Shown in pieces: positions 8,777-17,289 of a stretch of 64,000 nt of DNA (position 1 is its first letter; each line of letters begins with the position of its first letter). This DNA is from an uncultured Muribaculaceae bacterium. GTDB lineage: Bacteria > Bacteroidota > Bacteroidia > Bacteroidales > Muribaculaceae. The translations under genes were made by a program, and so were the position numbers. Under the pieces are notes generated by a model that saw nothing but the letters and a program-made list of their open reading frames with translations, ran no database searches and had not been told where the DNA came from. The stretch lies in the NCBI GenBank assembly GCA_910586895.1, contig CAJUIW010000009.1, forward strand, positions 33,096 through 97,095, given 5' to 3'.

Positions 8777-9340
8777 ATGTCAACTGACAGTAACGATACA
8801 GAACGCGATACGCTTGTTCAGCGCCTGCAGAACCCCGCCACATGCCGTCAGGCTTTCAGCGAGGTCATTGCCCGGTACAGCGAACCGCTATACTGGCAGA
8901 TTCGACGTATGGTTCAGAGTCATGATGATGCCAATGACCTGCTGCAGAACACATTCATGAAAGCATGGACCTCGATAGATAATTTCCGTGGTGATGCTAA
9001 ACTATCGACATGGCTCTACAAGATTGCCATCAATGAAAGTCTTACCTTTCTGGAACGTGAGAAAAAACGCAGCAGCATGTCAATCGACGATGAGGATTCG
9101 TATCTGATCAATGCCATTGAGGCTGACAAGGATATCGATGGCGATCAGCTCCGCCTCGAGCTCCGAAAAGCTATAGCATTATTGCCCGAAAAACAGCGCA
9201 TTGTATTCAATATGAGATACTACGATGATATGAAGTACGAACAGATGTCCGAAATACTCGGCACATCGGTAGGAGCACTGAAAGCATCATATCATCTTGC
9301 TGTAAAAAAAATTGAGCAATATTTTGCTGATTACGATTAA
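8777..9340 (+). CDS. ECF RNA polymerase sigma factor
   Basis: 187 residues, extracytoplasmic-function sigma-70 type. Region 2 (about 24-95) includes DDANDLLQNTFMKAWTSI and STWLYKIAINESL, the core-binding and -10 recognition helices. Region 4 (about 130-185) has LPEKQRIVFNMRYYDDMKY and the DNA-recognition helix MSEILGTSVGALKASYHLAVKKI. It heads a three-gene cluster with a single-span membrane protein and a Spy-like periplasmic protein, a layout that suggests an envelope-stress circuit in which the next gene could act as the anti-sigma factor. That role is inferred from position. Confidence 0.92.
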   Translation: MSTDSNDTERDTLVQRLQNPATCRQAFSEVIARYSEPLYWQIRRMVQSHDDANDLLQNTFMKAWTSIDNFRGDAKLSTWLYKIAINESLTFLEREKKRSSMSIDDEDSYLINAIEADKDIDGDQLRLELRKAIALLPEKQRIVFNMRYYDDMKYEQMSEILGTSVGALKASYHLAVKKIEQYFADYD

Positions 9341-9394
9341 ACCTCCTGCCACTAATCGAGTCATATCTCTAAACAGAACATAAAATTATCCAAA

Positions 9395-9790
9395 ATGCCT
9401 CATAACGATATACTCTCCAAAGCAGCACGACAGTCGGGAATGACAGTTCCTGACGGTTACTTCGCTGACTTCCAGAAACGGATGGAGGCGTCTTTACCTG
9501 AAATGCCATGGGAAAAACAGACTCCGAAAGTCATGCCCCGCACATTCTGGCAAAAGACCCGTCCGTACATATATATGGCAGCCATGTTTCTTGGTGTATG
9601 GTGCATGATGAAGATGTTTGATTTCATGCGTCCGTCATCATCGAATATGACTATTGAAACCAACCCCGGAATTACCGCGGCCATCAACAACGATGCATTC
9701 TTCAATGACTACGTTGTACCGACACTGGACGACAGCGCCCTGCTCGATGACCTTTATGAAGAGGGATTTGAAGCATCCGATTTCAATTGA
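9395..9790 (+). CDS. Single-span membrane protein, candidate anti-sigma factor
   Basis: 131 residues. The N-terminal ~55 residues are soluble and would be cytosolic (VPDGYFADFQKRMEASLPE is a motif often seen in small proteins that follow sigma factors in Bacteroidales). One membrane helix is at about 56-74 (YIYMAAMFLGVWCMMKMF), and an acidic C-terminal tail (LDDSALLDDLYEEGFEASDFN) follows. It lies between the ECF sigma factor and a Spy-like gene. The shape suits an anti-sigma regulator, but I see no ZAS zinc motif, so the role remains an inference. Confidence 0.65.
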   Translation: MPHNDILSKAARQSGMTVPDGYFADFQKRMEASLPEMPWEKQTPKVMPRTFWQKTRPYIYMAAMFLGVWCMMKMFDFMRPSSSNMTIETNPGITAAINNDAFFNDYVVPTLDDSALLDDLYEEGFEASDFN

Positions 9791-9828
9791 CCGTCAACAG
9801 ATATAAACCTATCAGTCATTAATAATCC

Positions 9829-10299
9829 ATGATTCGCAAGTTTTTAACCTCAATTCTGATATTAACTTTGGCCGTCGCCTCCGCATATGCGCAGAAAGGG
9901 CCCGGCAAAGGTGCCAACATGCAGCAGTGGCTTGAAGAGATGCGTCAGGTACGTACCACATTCATCGCTCAGGAACTTGGGCTTACACAGGAGCAGAAAG
10001 ACCGCTTCATCCCGCTGTATGACGCCATGTCGCGTGAAACTGAGAAGGTCATGAAAGAAACCCGCGACATGGAGCGCAATATCAAGCGTAAAGGTAATGC
10101 CGCCACGAATCTTGAACTCGAAAAAGCTGCCGAGGCAATGTACGAGAGCAAGGGACGTGAAAATGCCATAGAAATGCGCTACTTCGCAAAATTCAAGACC
10201 GTGCTCACTCCCCAGCAGCTGTTCCGCCTCAAGCAGGTGGAGCATAAATTCAACATGCAGTTGATGGACAAGAGGCGCCAGCACAAAAAGAAAAAATAG
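9829..10299 (+). CDS. Spy/CpxP-like periplasmic protein
   Basis: 156 residues with a signal peptide (about 1-21, AYAQ cleavage). The mature part is a helical, charged protein with two LTxxQ motifs, LTQEQ at 52-56 and LTPQQ at 126-130, the signature of the Spy/CpxP/CnrX family of periplasmic stress chaperones and sensors. The C-terminus is very basic (RRQHKKKK). It ends a cluster with an ECF sigma factor and a strong terminator follows, so it is probably part of the sigma factor's own regulon or feedback loop. Confidence 0.82.
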   Translation: MIRKFLTSILILTLAVASAYAQKGPGKGANMQQWLEEMRQVRTTFIAQELGLTQEQKDRFIPLYDAMSRETEKVMKETRDMERNIKRKGNAATNLELEKAAEAMYESKGRENAIEMRYFAKFKTVLTPQQLFRLKQVEHKFNMQLMDKRRQHKKKK

Positions 10300-10319
10300 A
10301 ACTATTTTTATTGCTTCAG

Positions 10320-10353
10320 CGAGGCGCCCATAAGGGGGCCTCGTTTGTTATAT
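10320..10353 (+). terminator. Terminator after the Spy-like gene
   Basis: A hairpin with GAGGC...GCCTC arms (about 10320-10342, loop around CATAAG) followed by a T-rich stretch. It separates the sigma-factor cluster from the macroglobulin gene. Confidence 0.75.
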
Positions 10354-10372
10354 TTTCATTATAGCCATTTTA

Positions 10373-13300
10373 ATGAATATGAGTATGGGTAACACATGTC
10401 TAATCCGGCGTATCATTTTTTCAGTCATCACTCTGTCACTGTCATCATTCCTGACTCTTTCAGCCGCAGTCAGGAACACACGCCCGGTTTCTAAAAATTC
10501 ATCATCAGCTGCCGACAGCGAGATAAAAGCTCCTGACTTCGCTTATCCGCAGACCGTAACCACCAATGCCGAAGCCGCGCTAAAAAAAGCGCAGGCAGCC
10601 AATGACCCGCAGGCCACCGTGAGGGCTGTTATGGATATAGCTCTTGCCCAGAGTGCTATCGGCAATGACAAGCTTCAGCCTGTAGCGCGTCGTATAGCCC
10701 AGATGAGCCGTACTTCATCATCAAAAATTACGTCATCTCTGCTCGATCTGCTGCTCGCACAGATCTACAATTCAGTATATACCTCCTCGAAATATAAATA
10801 CGATACCCGTTCCCTGCCTCTCTCACCACGCTCTGCTGACTATACGGAATGGAGCGGTGAACAGTTCCGCGCGGTAATCGACTCACTGTGCTGCGCCGCG
10901 CTCGCTCCGGCCACACAGCTTCAGGCCGAACCGCTCGCCAACTATACCTCAATCATAACTTCCGATGCCGCCAGCCGGATATATTACCCTACGCTGTATG
11001 ACTTCGTGGCATCACGGAGCATAAGCATACGCAGTTCGCTTTCGCCTTTCAGCAATGCCTTTCCGGCAATATTCCTCTGTCCGGAGCGGCTCTTTGTGGT
11101 CATGCCAAAGTTTGTCCCGTCATCGACTGTGGCCTCCGGAGTTCTTGACACTTACGCACAGTGGCTTGCATTCCACGCTTCTGACACCGCCCCGCTGATC
11201 AACATTGACCTTCAGCGCATCAAGACTGTGGCCAACGGCATTTACAGCGCACAGGCTGATTCAGCCATGCATACCGAATACGTAGCGCTGCGCTCACTCT
11301 ATGACCGCTTCAATAATTCCGAGTACAGTGCCGACATACTGCTTGCCATCGCGGACAGTCCCATTTCATCAATCGATGACTATCCTGACAATGCCCGCTG
11401 GATATACTCGCAACTCAATGATGCGGCTAAACGCTTCCCGACATATCGCCGCATGAACTGTCTGAAATACGCTATAGCCCAGCTTGAGCAGAAGAGCTAC
11501 CGCCTGACCACACCTATACATACTGCTCCGGGGCAGGAATTCAAACTGACACTGTATGGGGTGAACACACCTTCCGTCACCGTCGATATTTTCCGGTTGA
11601 AGGATGAACTCAGCACTGACACCTACTATAATACCCGCAATAACGCAGCATCAGGACGCAAGCTCATAAAGAGTGTCACGCTGAATCTCTCCGGTTCAGT
11701 GCCCTTTGCTGCTGATACCACTGCCACAATCACTCTTGACGATGAAGGCGTATACGTGGCCATCCCACGTGGCGAGCAAAAATCGAACCGCTCCTATCAG
11801 AAAATCTATTGCTCGCGTCTGGCTCTTGCATCAATGCAGCTATCATCTACAGTAGCCGTAGTGATTGACCCGCTTACAGGTTCGCCGGTTGCCGATGCCA
11901 CACTCATGACCTCCGTACGCAGCGGCCGCAGCTATACGTGGGTGGAACAGGGGAAGACTGATTCCGACGGATTCCTTAAGATTCCGACCGGTGTAAGCGG
12001 TCAGGCCATTCCGGTAAAAGGCACTGACCGTTTCGCATCGCCGTCCTACATTGAATCATATCGTCCCTATCAGGAGAAGCCTGATACTGCGGCAATGATC
12101 TATACCGATCTATCCATCTATCACCCGGGCGACACCGTGGAATGGGTAGGCATTCTTTACAGCATATCATCTGAAGGCAATCGCCTCGTGCCCGACATGA
12201 ATATCTCAGCATCTCTTTTGGGAACAAACGGGACAAACGTTGCTGAGCTAAAGGCCGTGACTGACAGCTACGGCCGTGCTACCGGGAAGTTCGTAATACC
12301 GACAGGCGACCTCACCGGACGATATACCTTGTTTATAAAGAAAGGTAACAACCGCAATGCCGGCTCCGCATCGTTCATGGTATCGGACTACAAGATGCCT
12401 ACATTCGCGGTCCGCGTCACCGACACATCACGCAATCAGCCCACACAGGGGGCCGTCACTCTGCGCGGCGATGCCATGACCTACTCCGGCGTACCGGTAT
12501 CGGCCTCAGAGGCCAAACTCGAACTGTCCGTAGCACAGAACTTCTGGTGGCGTACTTCCAACGCCGTCCCCTTCTATACCGCCACCGCTACAACAGCGGC
12601 CGACGGCCGATTTACATTTGAGCTCCCCAAAGAGCTGATAGAGAATTCTCCTGCACCACGCGGAGTATTCACGGCACGCATAACCGTCACATCCCTGTCC
12701 GGTGAAAGCCAGCAGATATCAAGCAGTTTCACCATGGGGCCACAGCTGCTTATAGTAGCCTCTCTGCCTGAGAATATGAATGTAAGCGATAACCTTACAC
12801 CCATAAATGTCAAGGTGATTGACGGCAGCGGCAAGGCAGTTGACCGCATGGTTGACTATAAGGTGATTCCTGAAGCGGGAGGCAACCCCGTAATTTCAGG
12901 TCAGATAAGCACCAAATCGCCCGCCGTTGACTGGCGCACTGTGCCGGGCGGACGCTATAAAGTCGTGTTCAGCCTACCCGTTTCTGAAGAGGCCGACTCA
13001 CTGGTATCCACCCCGGTGGTAATCTATCGCCCGTCCGACAAGCAATCGCCTGTCGACGCCCCGGTATGGGTGGCCCAGAACGGTACTACCGTCAACATTG
13101 CCAAAGGCCGGAAAGCCGAAATATTATACGGCACCTCCGCACCTACAGCCTATGTCCTCTACACGCTGTGGACTCCGGAGCGTGTCATCGAACAGCGTTG
13201 GCTCAAAGAAAAGCCCGGTCTGCACCGTCTTGAAGTGAAGCTGCCGGAAGCTACGGAGAAAGCTACCGTAACACTTTCGTCCACCTACCGGTTTGTCAAC

Positions 13301-16144
13301 GCTTCATCTAACGTAACCATCGCAGATGCTGACGCTGACAAGAGTATAAGCATCGTTACCGAAACATTCCGCGACCGTCTGCAGCCCGGACAGCAGGAAC
13401 ACTGGACACTGCGTGTGGTCAACCGCGACAGCAGCGGAGTACAGGCCGCCATAATAGCCGACATGTACAATGCGGCTCTCGACCAGTTTGCCACACAGTC
13501 ATGGGGAATGTCACCCCGACAGTTCTATCAGCCCGGATTCCGATGGAATTCACCCGATATATCAGGCAACACTTACGCATCATTCAGATCTTCGATTGAC
13601 AATCTGGACTGCTCCGACCTGATTGCACCCGCATTCCGCACCTACGGCCGTTCATTCACCGGCATGTCAGGCATCCGGATAAGAGGCGGCGTGGTCAACG
13701 AGCTCAAGATGTCGGCCGCCAGCCCGGCTCTTGGTGCTGTGGTTACAACAGAAGAGGTGGCCGACGCATCATTCAGCCGTGCCGATAAGGTTGTCCAGGT
13801 AGCTGAGCATAAACAGGCGGTTAAAGTTGAAGCGGCTGAAGCTGAAACGGATGATGCCGGTGAGGCTGAAAACGGTGCTGCCGCATCCACACAGGAACAG
13901 GAATTCAGCTATCGCACAGGCGATGTGCCGCTTGCATTCTTCCGTCCGTCGCTCACCACTGACTCCGAAGGGCGCCTGCAGCTTGAATTCACCGTGCCGA
14001 ACGCCAACACAACATGGAGCTTCAATGCCATAGCATTCACCTCCGATCTGCGCAATGCATCGGCATCACGCACCGTCATCGCATCAAAGAAAGTGATGGT
14101 TCAGCCCAACCTGCCACGCTTCCTCCGCTTCGGCGACAAGGCTCGCGTGGAAGCCACAGTAATGAACAATTCCGATGATGCCGAACAGGTCACCGTTGTC
14201 ACCGAACTGTTTGACGCCGCCTCCGGAAAGGTGACATTCACCTCAGATACCGTCATCGGTATTGCCTCCGGCGCTACCGCTGTCACAGCCATTACAGTCA
14301 ATGCCCCATTGGATACACCGTTCCTCGGCTACCGCATCAAGGCATCGACAGCAACAGCATCGGACGGCGAACAGGCATTGATAACACTCCTGCCCTACAC
14401 CACTCCGGTCATTGAAACCATACCGTTCTACATGGCTCCTGACTCGGCACGTGCATCCATACAGCTACCAGTCATGAAGCAGAACGCGCGTGTCACGCTA
14501 CAATTTTGTGAGAATCCGGCATGGTATGTTGTCACAGCGCTCCCCGGTCTTTCCGATTCCGAACCGCGCACAGCTCCTGATGCAGCTTCGGCGATATTCT
14601 CTGCGGCAGTAGCCGACGGATTGCTCCGCAACTATCCCGAAATAGCTACAGCTATCAAGGACTGGACTCAGTCTGACCGCTCGGACTCTACCCTCGTGTC
14701 AATGCTCGAACGCAACGCCGACCTGAAAACCGTACTCCTGCGTGCCACCCCATGGATGATGGACGCACGCTCCGATACCGAGCGCATGCAGTGTCTGGCA
14801 CTGCTCTTTGACCGCGACCGCATTGACGATGTCTACTTAAAGTGCACATCTCTTCTCTCCAAACTCCGCCGCACAGATGGAGGTTGGGCCTGGACCGCGC
14901 AAAGCCAGAAATCATCCGAATGGGCCACCCAAACAGTGCTCGAACTTTTCGGACGCCTCAATCAACTCGGATATATGCCGCAGGTTAAAGACCTCAAGGC
15001 AATGATTGATCCGGCGCTCTCAATGGTTGAAAAAGCCATCTGTGCCGACTACCGGAAATATCCCTCAGCTGACTACACCGACTACGTAATGCTTCTCGAT
15101 GCATGGCCATCGTTCAAACCCGGCACTACAAGCCAGCGCATTATAAACACCACTGTACAGCGCTCTGTAAAAGGATGGAAGAAAATGTCGGTAGCTTCCA
15201 AGGCAACAGCTGCTCTTCTGCTTAGCCGCCATGGCTACAAAAGTGTGGCCGGAACAATCCTGACCTCCCTCCGTCAGTATGCCGAAAGCACTCCCGGACA
15301 GGGAATGTGGTGGCCATCAGTAGGCGATACCTATGGAGGCTCAATGACTCAGCTCGCCATAAGCGCGCGTGCGCTGGAAGCATTTGCCGCCATTGACCCT
15401 CAGAGCCGCGACATCGATGCGATACGCCAGTGGCTTATTCTTCAGAAGGAGACACGCAACTGGGGTTCATCAGCCATCACCTCGTCAGTTATCGCATCCT
15501 TCCTCACCACCTCACAGCGTTGGATCAAGCCGGCTGAAGGCAGTTCGATAATGGTAGGCTCGGAAGCGGTAGTGCCGCAGACTGTTGAACAGCGCCTTGG
15601 CTACTTCCGCACCGACATCTCCCGGCTCTCTCCGTCAGGGGCCATCCTTACCGTAGATAAGAAGGGAAATACCCCTGCATGGGGTGCTGTCTACTGCCAG
15701 TATGCCGACGATATGCGCAGTGTCAAGGCAGCCTCATGCGAGGCTGTAAGCATAGAGAAGATACTCTATAAGCAGCAAGGCACAGGATGGGCTGAAGCCA
15801 CTGACCTTCATGTGGGCGACCGGGTGAAAGTAGAACTTCTCATCCACGTAAACCGCGACCTTGAATATGTGGCCATCACCGACGACCGTGCCGCATGCCT
15901 CGAACCGGTTGAACAGATGCCTCAGCCTATATGGGCCGAAGGAATATGCTTCTACCGTGAGAACGCCGACGCTGCCACATCTATTTTCGTGACACATCTG
16001 CCCAAGGGCACCTATCGACTCAATTACGAACTGTGGGTAAACAATGCCGGGACATTCTCATCGGGCCTCGCCACACTCCAGAGCCAGTATGCTCCGCAGA
16101 TAACCGCTCACTCGGCCGGAACAACACTCTCAGCAGTCAGGTAA
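10373..16144 (+). CDS. Alpha-2-macroglobulin family protein, thioester-less
   Basis: A 1923-residue exported protein; signal peptide within the first ~32 residues. Repeated beta-sandwich (MG) domains fill roughly 380-1000, including a macroglobulin-type DLSIYHPGDTVEWVGIL (~580). The A2M core follows with GDVPLAFFRPSLTTDSEGRL and FTVPNANTTWSFNAIAFTSD (~1185-1225) and the helical complement-like domain (GGWAWT, ~1505). The CxEQ thioester expected before that domain is absent, so it cannot trap proteases covalently. A stretch near 1095-1180 contains IRIRGG and then an Ala/Glu-rich linker, perhaps a plug-like insertion. Likely an envelope protein; three in-frame ATGs at 10373, 10379 and 10385 leave the start uncertain. 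Confidence 0.88.
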   Translation: MNMSMGNTCLIRRIIFSVITLSLSSFLTLSAAVRNTRPVSKNSSSAADSEIKAPDFAYPQTVTTNAEAALKKAQAANDPQATVRAVMDIALAQSAIGNDKLQPVARRIAQMSRTSSSKITSSLLDLLLAQIYNSVYTSSKYKYDTRSLPLSPRSADYTEWSGEQFRAVIDSLCCAALAPATQLQAEPLANYTSIITSDAASRIYYPTLYDFVASRSISIRSSLSPFSNAFPAIFLCPERLFVVMPKFVPSSTVASGVLDTYAQWLAFHASDTAPLINIDLQRIKTVANGIYSAQADSAMHTEYVALRSLYDRFNNSEYSADILLAIADSPISSIDDYPDNARWIYSQLNDAAKRFPTYRRMNCLKYAIAQLEQKSYRLTTPIHTAPGQEFKLTLYGVNTPSVTVDIFRLKDELSTDTYYNTRNNAASGRKLIKSVTLNLSGSVPFAADTTATITLDDEGVYVAIPRGEQKSNRSYQKIYCSRLALASMQLSSTVAVVIDPLTGSPVADATLMTSVRSGRSYTWVEQGKTDSDGFLKIPTGVSGQAIPVKGTDRFASPSYIESYRPYQEKPDTAAMIYTDLSIYHPGDTVEWVGILYSISSEGNRLVPDMNISASLLGTNGTNVAELKAVTDSYGRATGKFVIPTGDLTGRYTLFIKKGNNRNAGSASFMVSDYKMPTFAVRVTDTSRNQPTQGAVTLRGDAMTYSGVPVSASEAKLELSVAQNFWWRTSNAVPFYTATATTAADGRFTFELPKELIENSPAPRGVFTARITVTSLSGESQQISSSFTMGPQLLIVASLPENMNVSDNLTPINVKVIDGSGKAVDRMVDYKVIPEAGGNPVISGQISTKSPAVDWRTVPGGRYKVVFSLPVSEEADSLVSTPVVIYRPSDKQSPVDAPVWVAQNGTTVNIAKGRKAEILYGTSAPTAYVLYTLWTPERVIEQRWLKEKPGLHRLEVKLPEATEKATVTLSSTYRFVNASSNVTIADADADKSISIVTETFRDRLQPGQQEHWTLRVVNRDSSGVQAAIIADMYNAALDQFATQSWGMSPRQFYQPGFRWNSPDISGNTYASFRSSIDNLDCSDLIAPAFRTYGRSFTGMSGIRIRGGVVNELKMSAASPALGAVVTTEEVADASFSRADKVVQVAEHKQAVKVEAAEAETDDAGEAENGAAASTQEQEFSYRTGDVPLAFFRPSLTTDSEGRLQLEFTVPNANTTWSFNAIAFTSDLRNASASRTVIASKKVMVQPNLPRFLRFGDKARVEATVMNNSDDAEQVTVVTELFDAASGKVTFTSDTVIGIASGATAVTAITVNAPLDTPFLGYRIKASTATASDGEQALITLLPYTTPVIETIPFYMAPDSARASIQLPVMKQNARVTLQFCENPAWYVVTALPGLSDSEPRTAPDAASAIFSAAVADGLLRNYPEIATAIKDWTQSDRSDSTLVSMLERNADLKTVLLRATPWMMDARSDTERMQCLALLFDRDRIDDVYLKCTSLLSKLRRTDGGWAWTAQSQKSSEWATQTVLELFGRLNQLGYMPQVKDLKAMIDPALSMVEKAICADYRKYPSADYTDYVMLLDAWPSFKPGTTSQRIINTTVQRSVKGWKKMSVASKATAALLLSRHGYKSVAGTILTSLRQYAESTPGQGMWWPSVGDTYGGSMTQLAISARALEAFAAIDPQSRDIDAIRQWLILQKETRNWGSSAITSSVIASFLTTSQRWIKPAEGSSIMVGSEAVVPQTVEQRLGYFRTDISRLSPSGAILTVDKKGNTPAWGAVYCQYADDMRSVKAASCEAVSIEKILYKQQGTGWAEATDLHVGDRVKVELLIHVNRDLEYVAITDDRAACLEPVEQMPQPIWAEGICFYRENADAATSIFVTHLPKGTYRLNYELWVNNAGTFSSGLATLQSQYAPQITAHSAGTTLSAVR

Positions 16145-16173
16145 TATAGAGAGAACACCATTTTATACATAGT

Positions 16174-16205
16174 GCGCCCCGTTTGCATCACCGCAGGCGG
16201 GGCGC
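16174..16205 (+). terminator. Hairpin after the macroglobulin gene
   Basis: GCGCCCCG (16174-16181) pairs perfectly with CGGGGCGC (16198-16205) around a 16-base loop. No proper T-run follows, so termination may be inefficient. Confidence 0.5.
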
Positions 16206-16217
16206 GCTCGCATTCTC

Positions 16218-16289
16218 TCCACACCCCAATCCACACATATCCACACATCCGGTGTGGAATAATTCCACACATATCCACACTTTTCCACA
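16218..16289. repeat. Helically phased TCCACA array with a central palindrome
   Basis: Seven copies of TCCACA lie in 72 bases: 16218, 16230, 16240, 16253 (reverse strand), 16264, 16274 and 16284. Most start 10 bases apart, about one helical turn, so they face the same side of the DNA. The reverse copy and the next one form the perfect palindrome GTGTGGAATAATTCCACAC (16252-16270, single central base). TTTTCCACA (16281-16289) fits the loose DnaA-box consensus TTWTNCACA, and several other copies miss it by one base. The array lies upstream of the Pro-Glu-Thr repeat gene. Likely a binding site for a multimeric protein; which one is unknown. Confidence 0.8.
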
Positions 16290-16344
16290 CCGTGCCACAG
16301 CCATCCAAATCATACCATACTCTGAGAATCAATAACATAACTAT

Positions 16345-16374
16345 TTTGGCACGTTATCTGGCACAGTAATTGTG
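16345..16374 (+). promoter_or_regulatory. Probable promoter of the Pro-Glu-Thr repeat gene
   Basis: TTTG (16345-16348), 18-base spacer and TAATTGTG (16367-16374), one mismatch from TAnnTTTG. The direct repeat TGGCAC occurs twice between and beside the boxes. The start codon is 54 bases downstream, preceded by an A-rich leader. Confidence 0.45.
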
Positions 16375-16428
16375 AGTATATAAGGCAGAAACATTAATTA
16401 CAAACAATAAAATAAAAATCTTACAATT

Positions 16429-17136
16429 ATGAAAAAGCTCGTTTTAACTTCAGCTCTCGCAGTTAGCCTCACCGCATCTTATGCTTTCAACGTATCAACC
16501 CAGTCAGCAGCCACATCAGGATTTGTCCCGTCGGACACTACAGAGACACCGGACACTACAGTCACACCTGACACAGCAGCATCTTCATTCCGCATGATGG
16601 CTTACGTGATGGAAGAACCGGATACCACAAAAACCACTGAACCGGAAACTCCTGACACAACCTCAACATCCGACTTCAACTTCATGATGCTGGCCATGGC
16701 CGATGATCCTGAAACACCGGAAACTCCCGAACAGCCTGAAACTCCCCAGACTCCGGAAACTCCCGACACCCCCGATACACCGGATCAGCCTGAACAGCCC
16801 GAAACTCCTCAAACACCGGAAACCCCTGATACCCCGGACACTCCGGATCAGCCCGAACAGCCTGAGACACCTCAGACTCCTGACCAGCCTGAAACTCCCC
16901 AGATGCTGATGGCCATGTTCATCGCCGACGATCCTGAGACTCCTGAAACTCCTGAGACACCCGAAACCCCGGAAACACCCGAGCAGCCTGAGACTCCTGA
17001 CACCCCCGATACTCCTGACCAGCCTCAGACACCCGAAACTCCGGAAACTCCGGAAACCCCTGAAACTCCCGAGCAGCCCGAAACTCCTCAGAATCCTGAA
17101 ACTCCCGAAACACCCGTCATCTCTTTCTACGCATAA
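16429..17136 (+). CDS. Secreted Pro-Glu-Thr repeat protein with Met-rich islands
   Basis: 235 residues with a signal peptide (1-19, MKKLVLTSALAVSLTASYA). The mature protein is mostly xTPETPETP/PDTPDQPEQP repeats: acidic, proline-spaced and surely extended. Three short hydrophobic, Met-rich islands interrupt it: FRMMAYVM (54-61), FNFMMLAMA (83-91) and QMLMAMFIA (158-166), each followed at once by an acidic EEPDTT or DDPETP. The chain ends with the hydrophobic VISFYA. After Lys68 there is no basic residue. No anchor, LPXTG or sorting domain is visible. I do not recognise a family and give no function; it may be a surface or periplasmic spacer. Flanked by a phased TCCACA array and a strong terminator. 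Confidence 0.85.
   Translation: MKKLVLTSALAVSLTASYAFNVSTQSAATSGFVPSDTTETPDTTVTPDTAASSFRMMAYVMEEPDTTKTTEPETPDTTSTSDFNFMMLAMADDPETPETPEQPETPQTPETPDTPDTPDQPEQPETPQTPETPDTPDTPDQPEQPETPQTPDQPETPQMLMAMFIADDPETPETPETPETPETPEQPETPDTPDTPDQPQTPETPETPETPETPEQPETPQNPETPETPVISFYA
16705..17115 (+). repeat. In-frame Pro-Glu-Thr coding repeat
   Basis: Degenerate tandem repeat of 9-base (CCTGAAACT-like) and 30-36-base units coding (T)PET/PDT/PDQ. Two longer near-identical blocks (about 16735-16800 and 16801-16870) show recent duplication, so copy number may vary between strains. Confidence 0.85.
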
Positions 17137-17180
17137 TAAATATATAGTTTAACTCCAAAGCACTATACAAACCGTTTAAC

Positions 17181-17220
17181 CGGTCCGCGCCTCCCCAAAG
17201 GAAGCGCGGACCGTTCTTTT
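17181..17220 (+). terminator. Strong terminator after the repeat gene
   Basis: CGGTCCGCGC (17181-17190) pairs perfectly with GCGCGGACCG (17204-17213), followed by TTCTTTT. Confidence 0.85.
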
Positions 17221-17240
17221 CCCATACCACCCCGTTTGTA

Positions 17241-17270
17241 TTGCCATTACCGGAATATTCGCTATCTTTA
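17241..17270 (+). promoter_or_regulatory. Probable promoter of the DUF262 pair
   Basis: TTG at 17241-17243, a 19-base spacer and TATCTTTA at 17263-17270 (one mismatch from TAnnTTTG). The ATG at 17290 follows a leader of about 13 nt. Confidence 0.5.
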
Positions 17271-17289
17271 TGGCATATAACAAATAACG

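Noticed and set aside
9865..9872. TAACTTTG promoter-like box
   Set aside because: It lies inside the signal-peptide coding part of the Spy-like gene and has no gene to serve.
9862..10284. 140-codon minus-strand open frame
   Set aside because: Antisense to the Spy-like gene; no promoter or ribosome site.
16218..16289. Replication origin
   Set aside because: DnaA-box-like motifs alone are not enough: no dnaA, dnaN or A+T-rich unwinding element is beside it. Kept as a binding-site array only.
16705..17115. Regular short repeats resembling a repeat array or CRISPR
   Set aside because: Unit lengths are multiples of three, stay in frame and code Pro-Glu-Thr; there are no spacers of even length.
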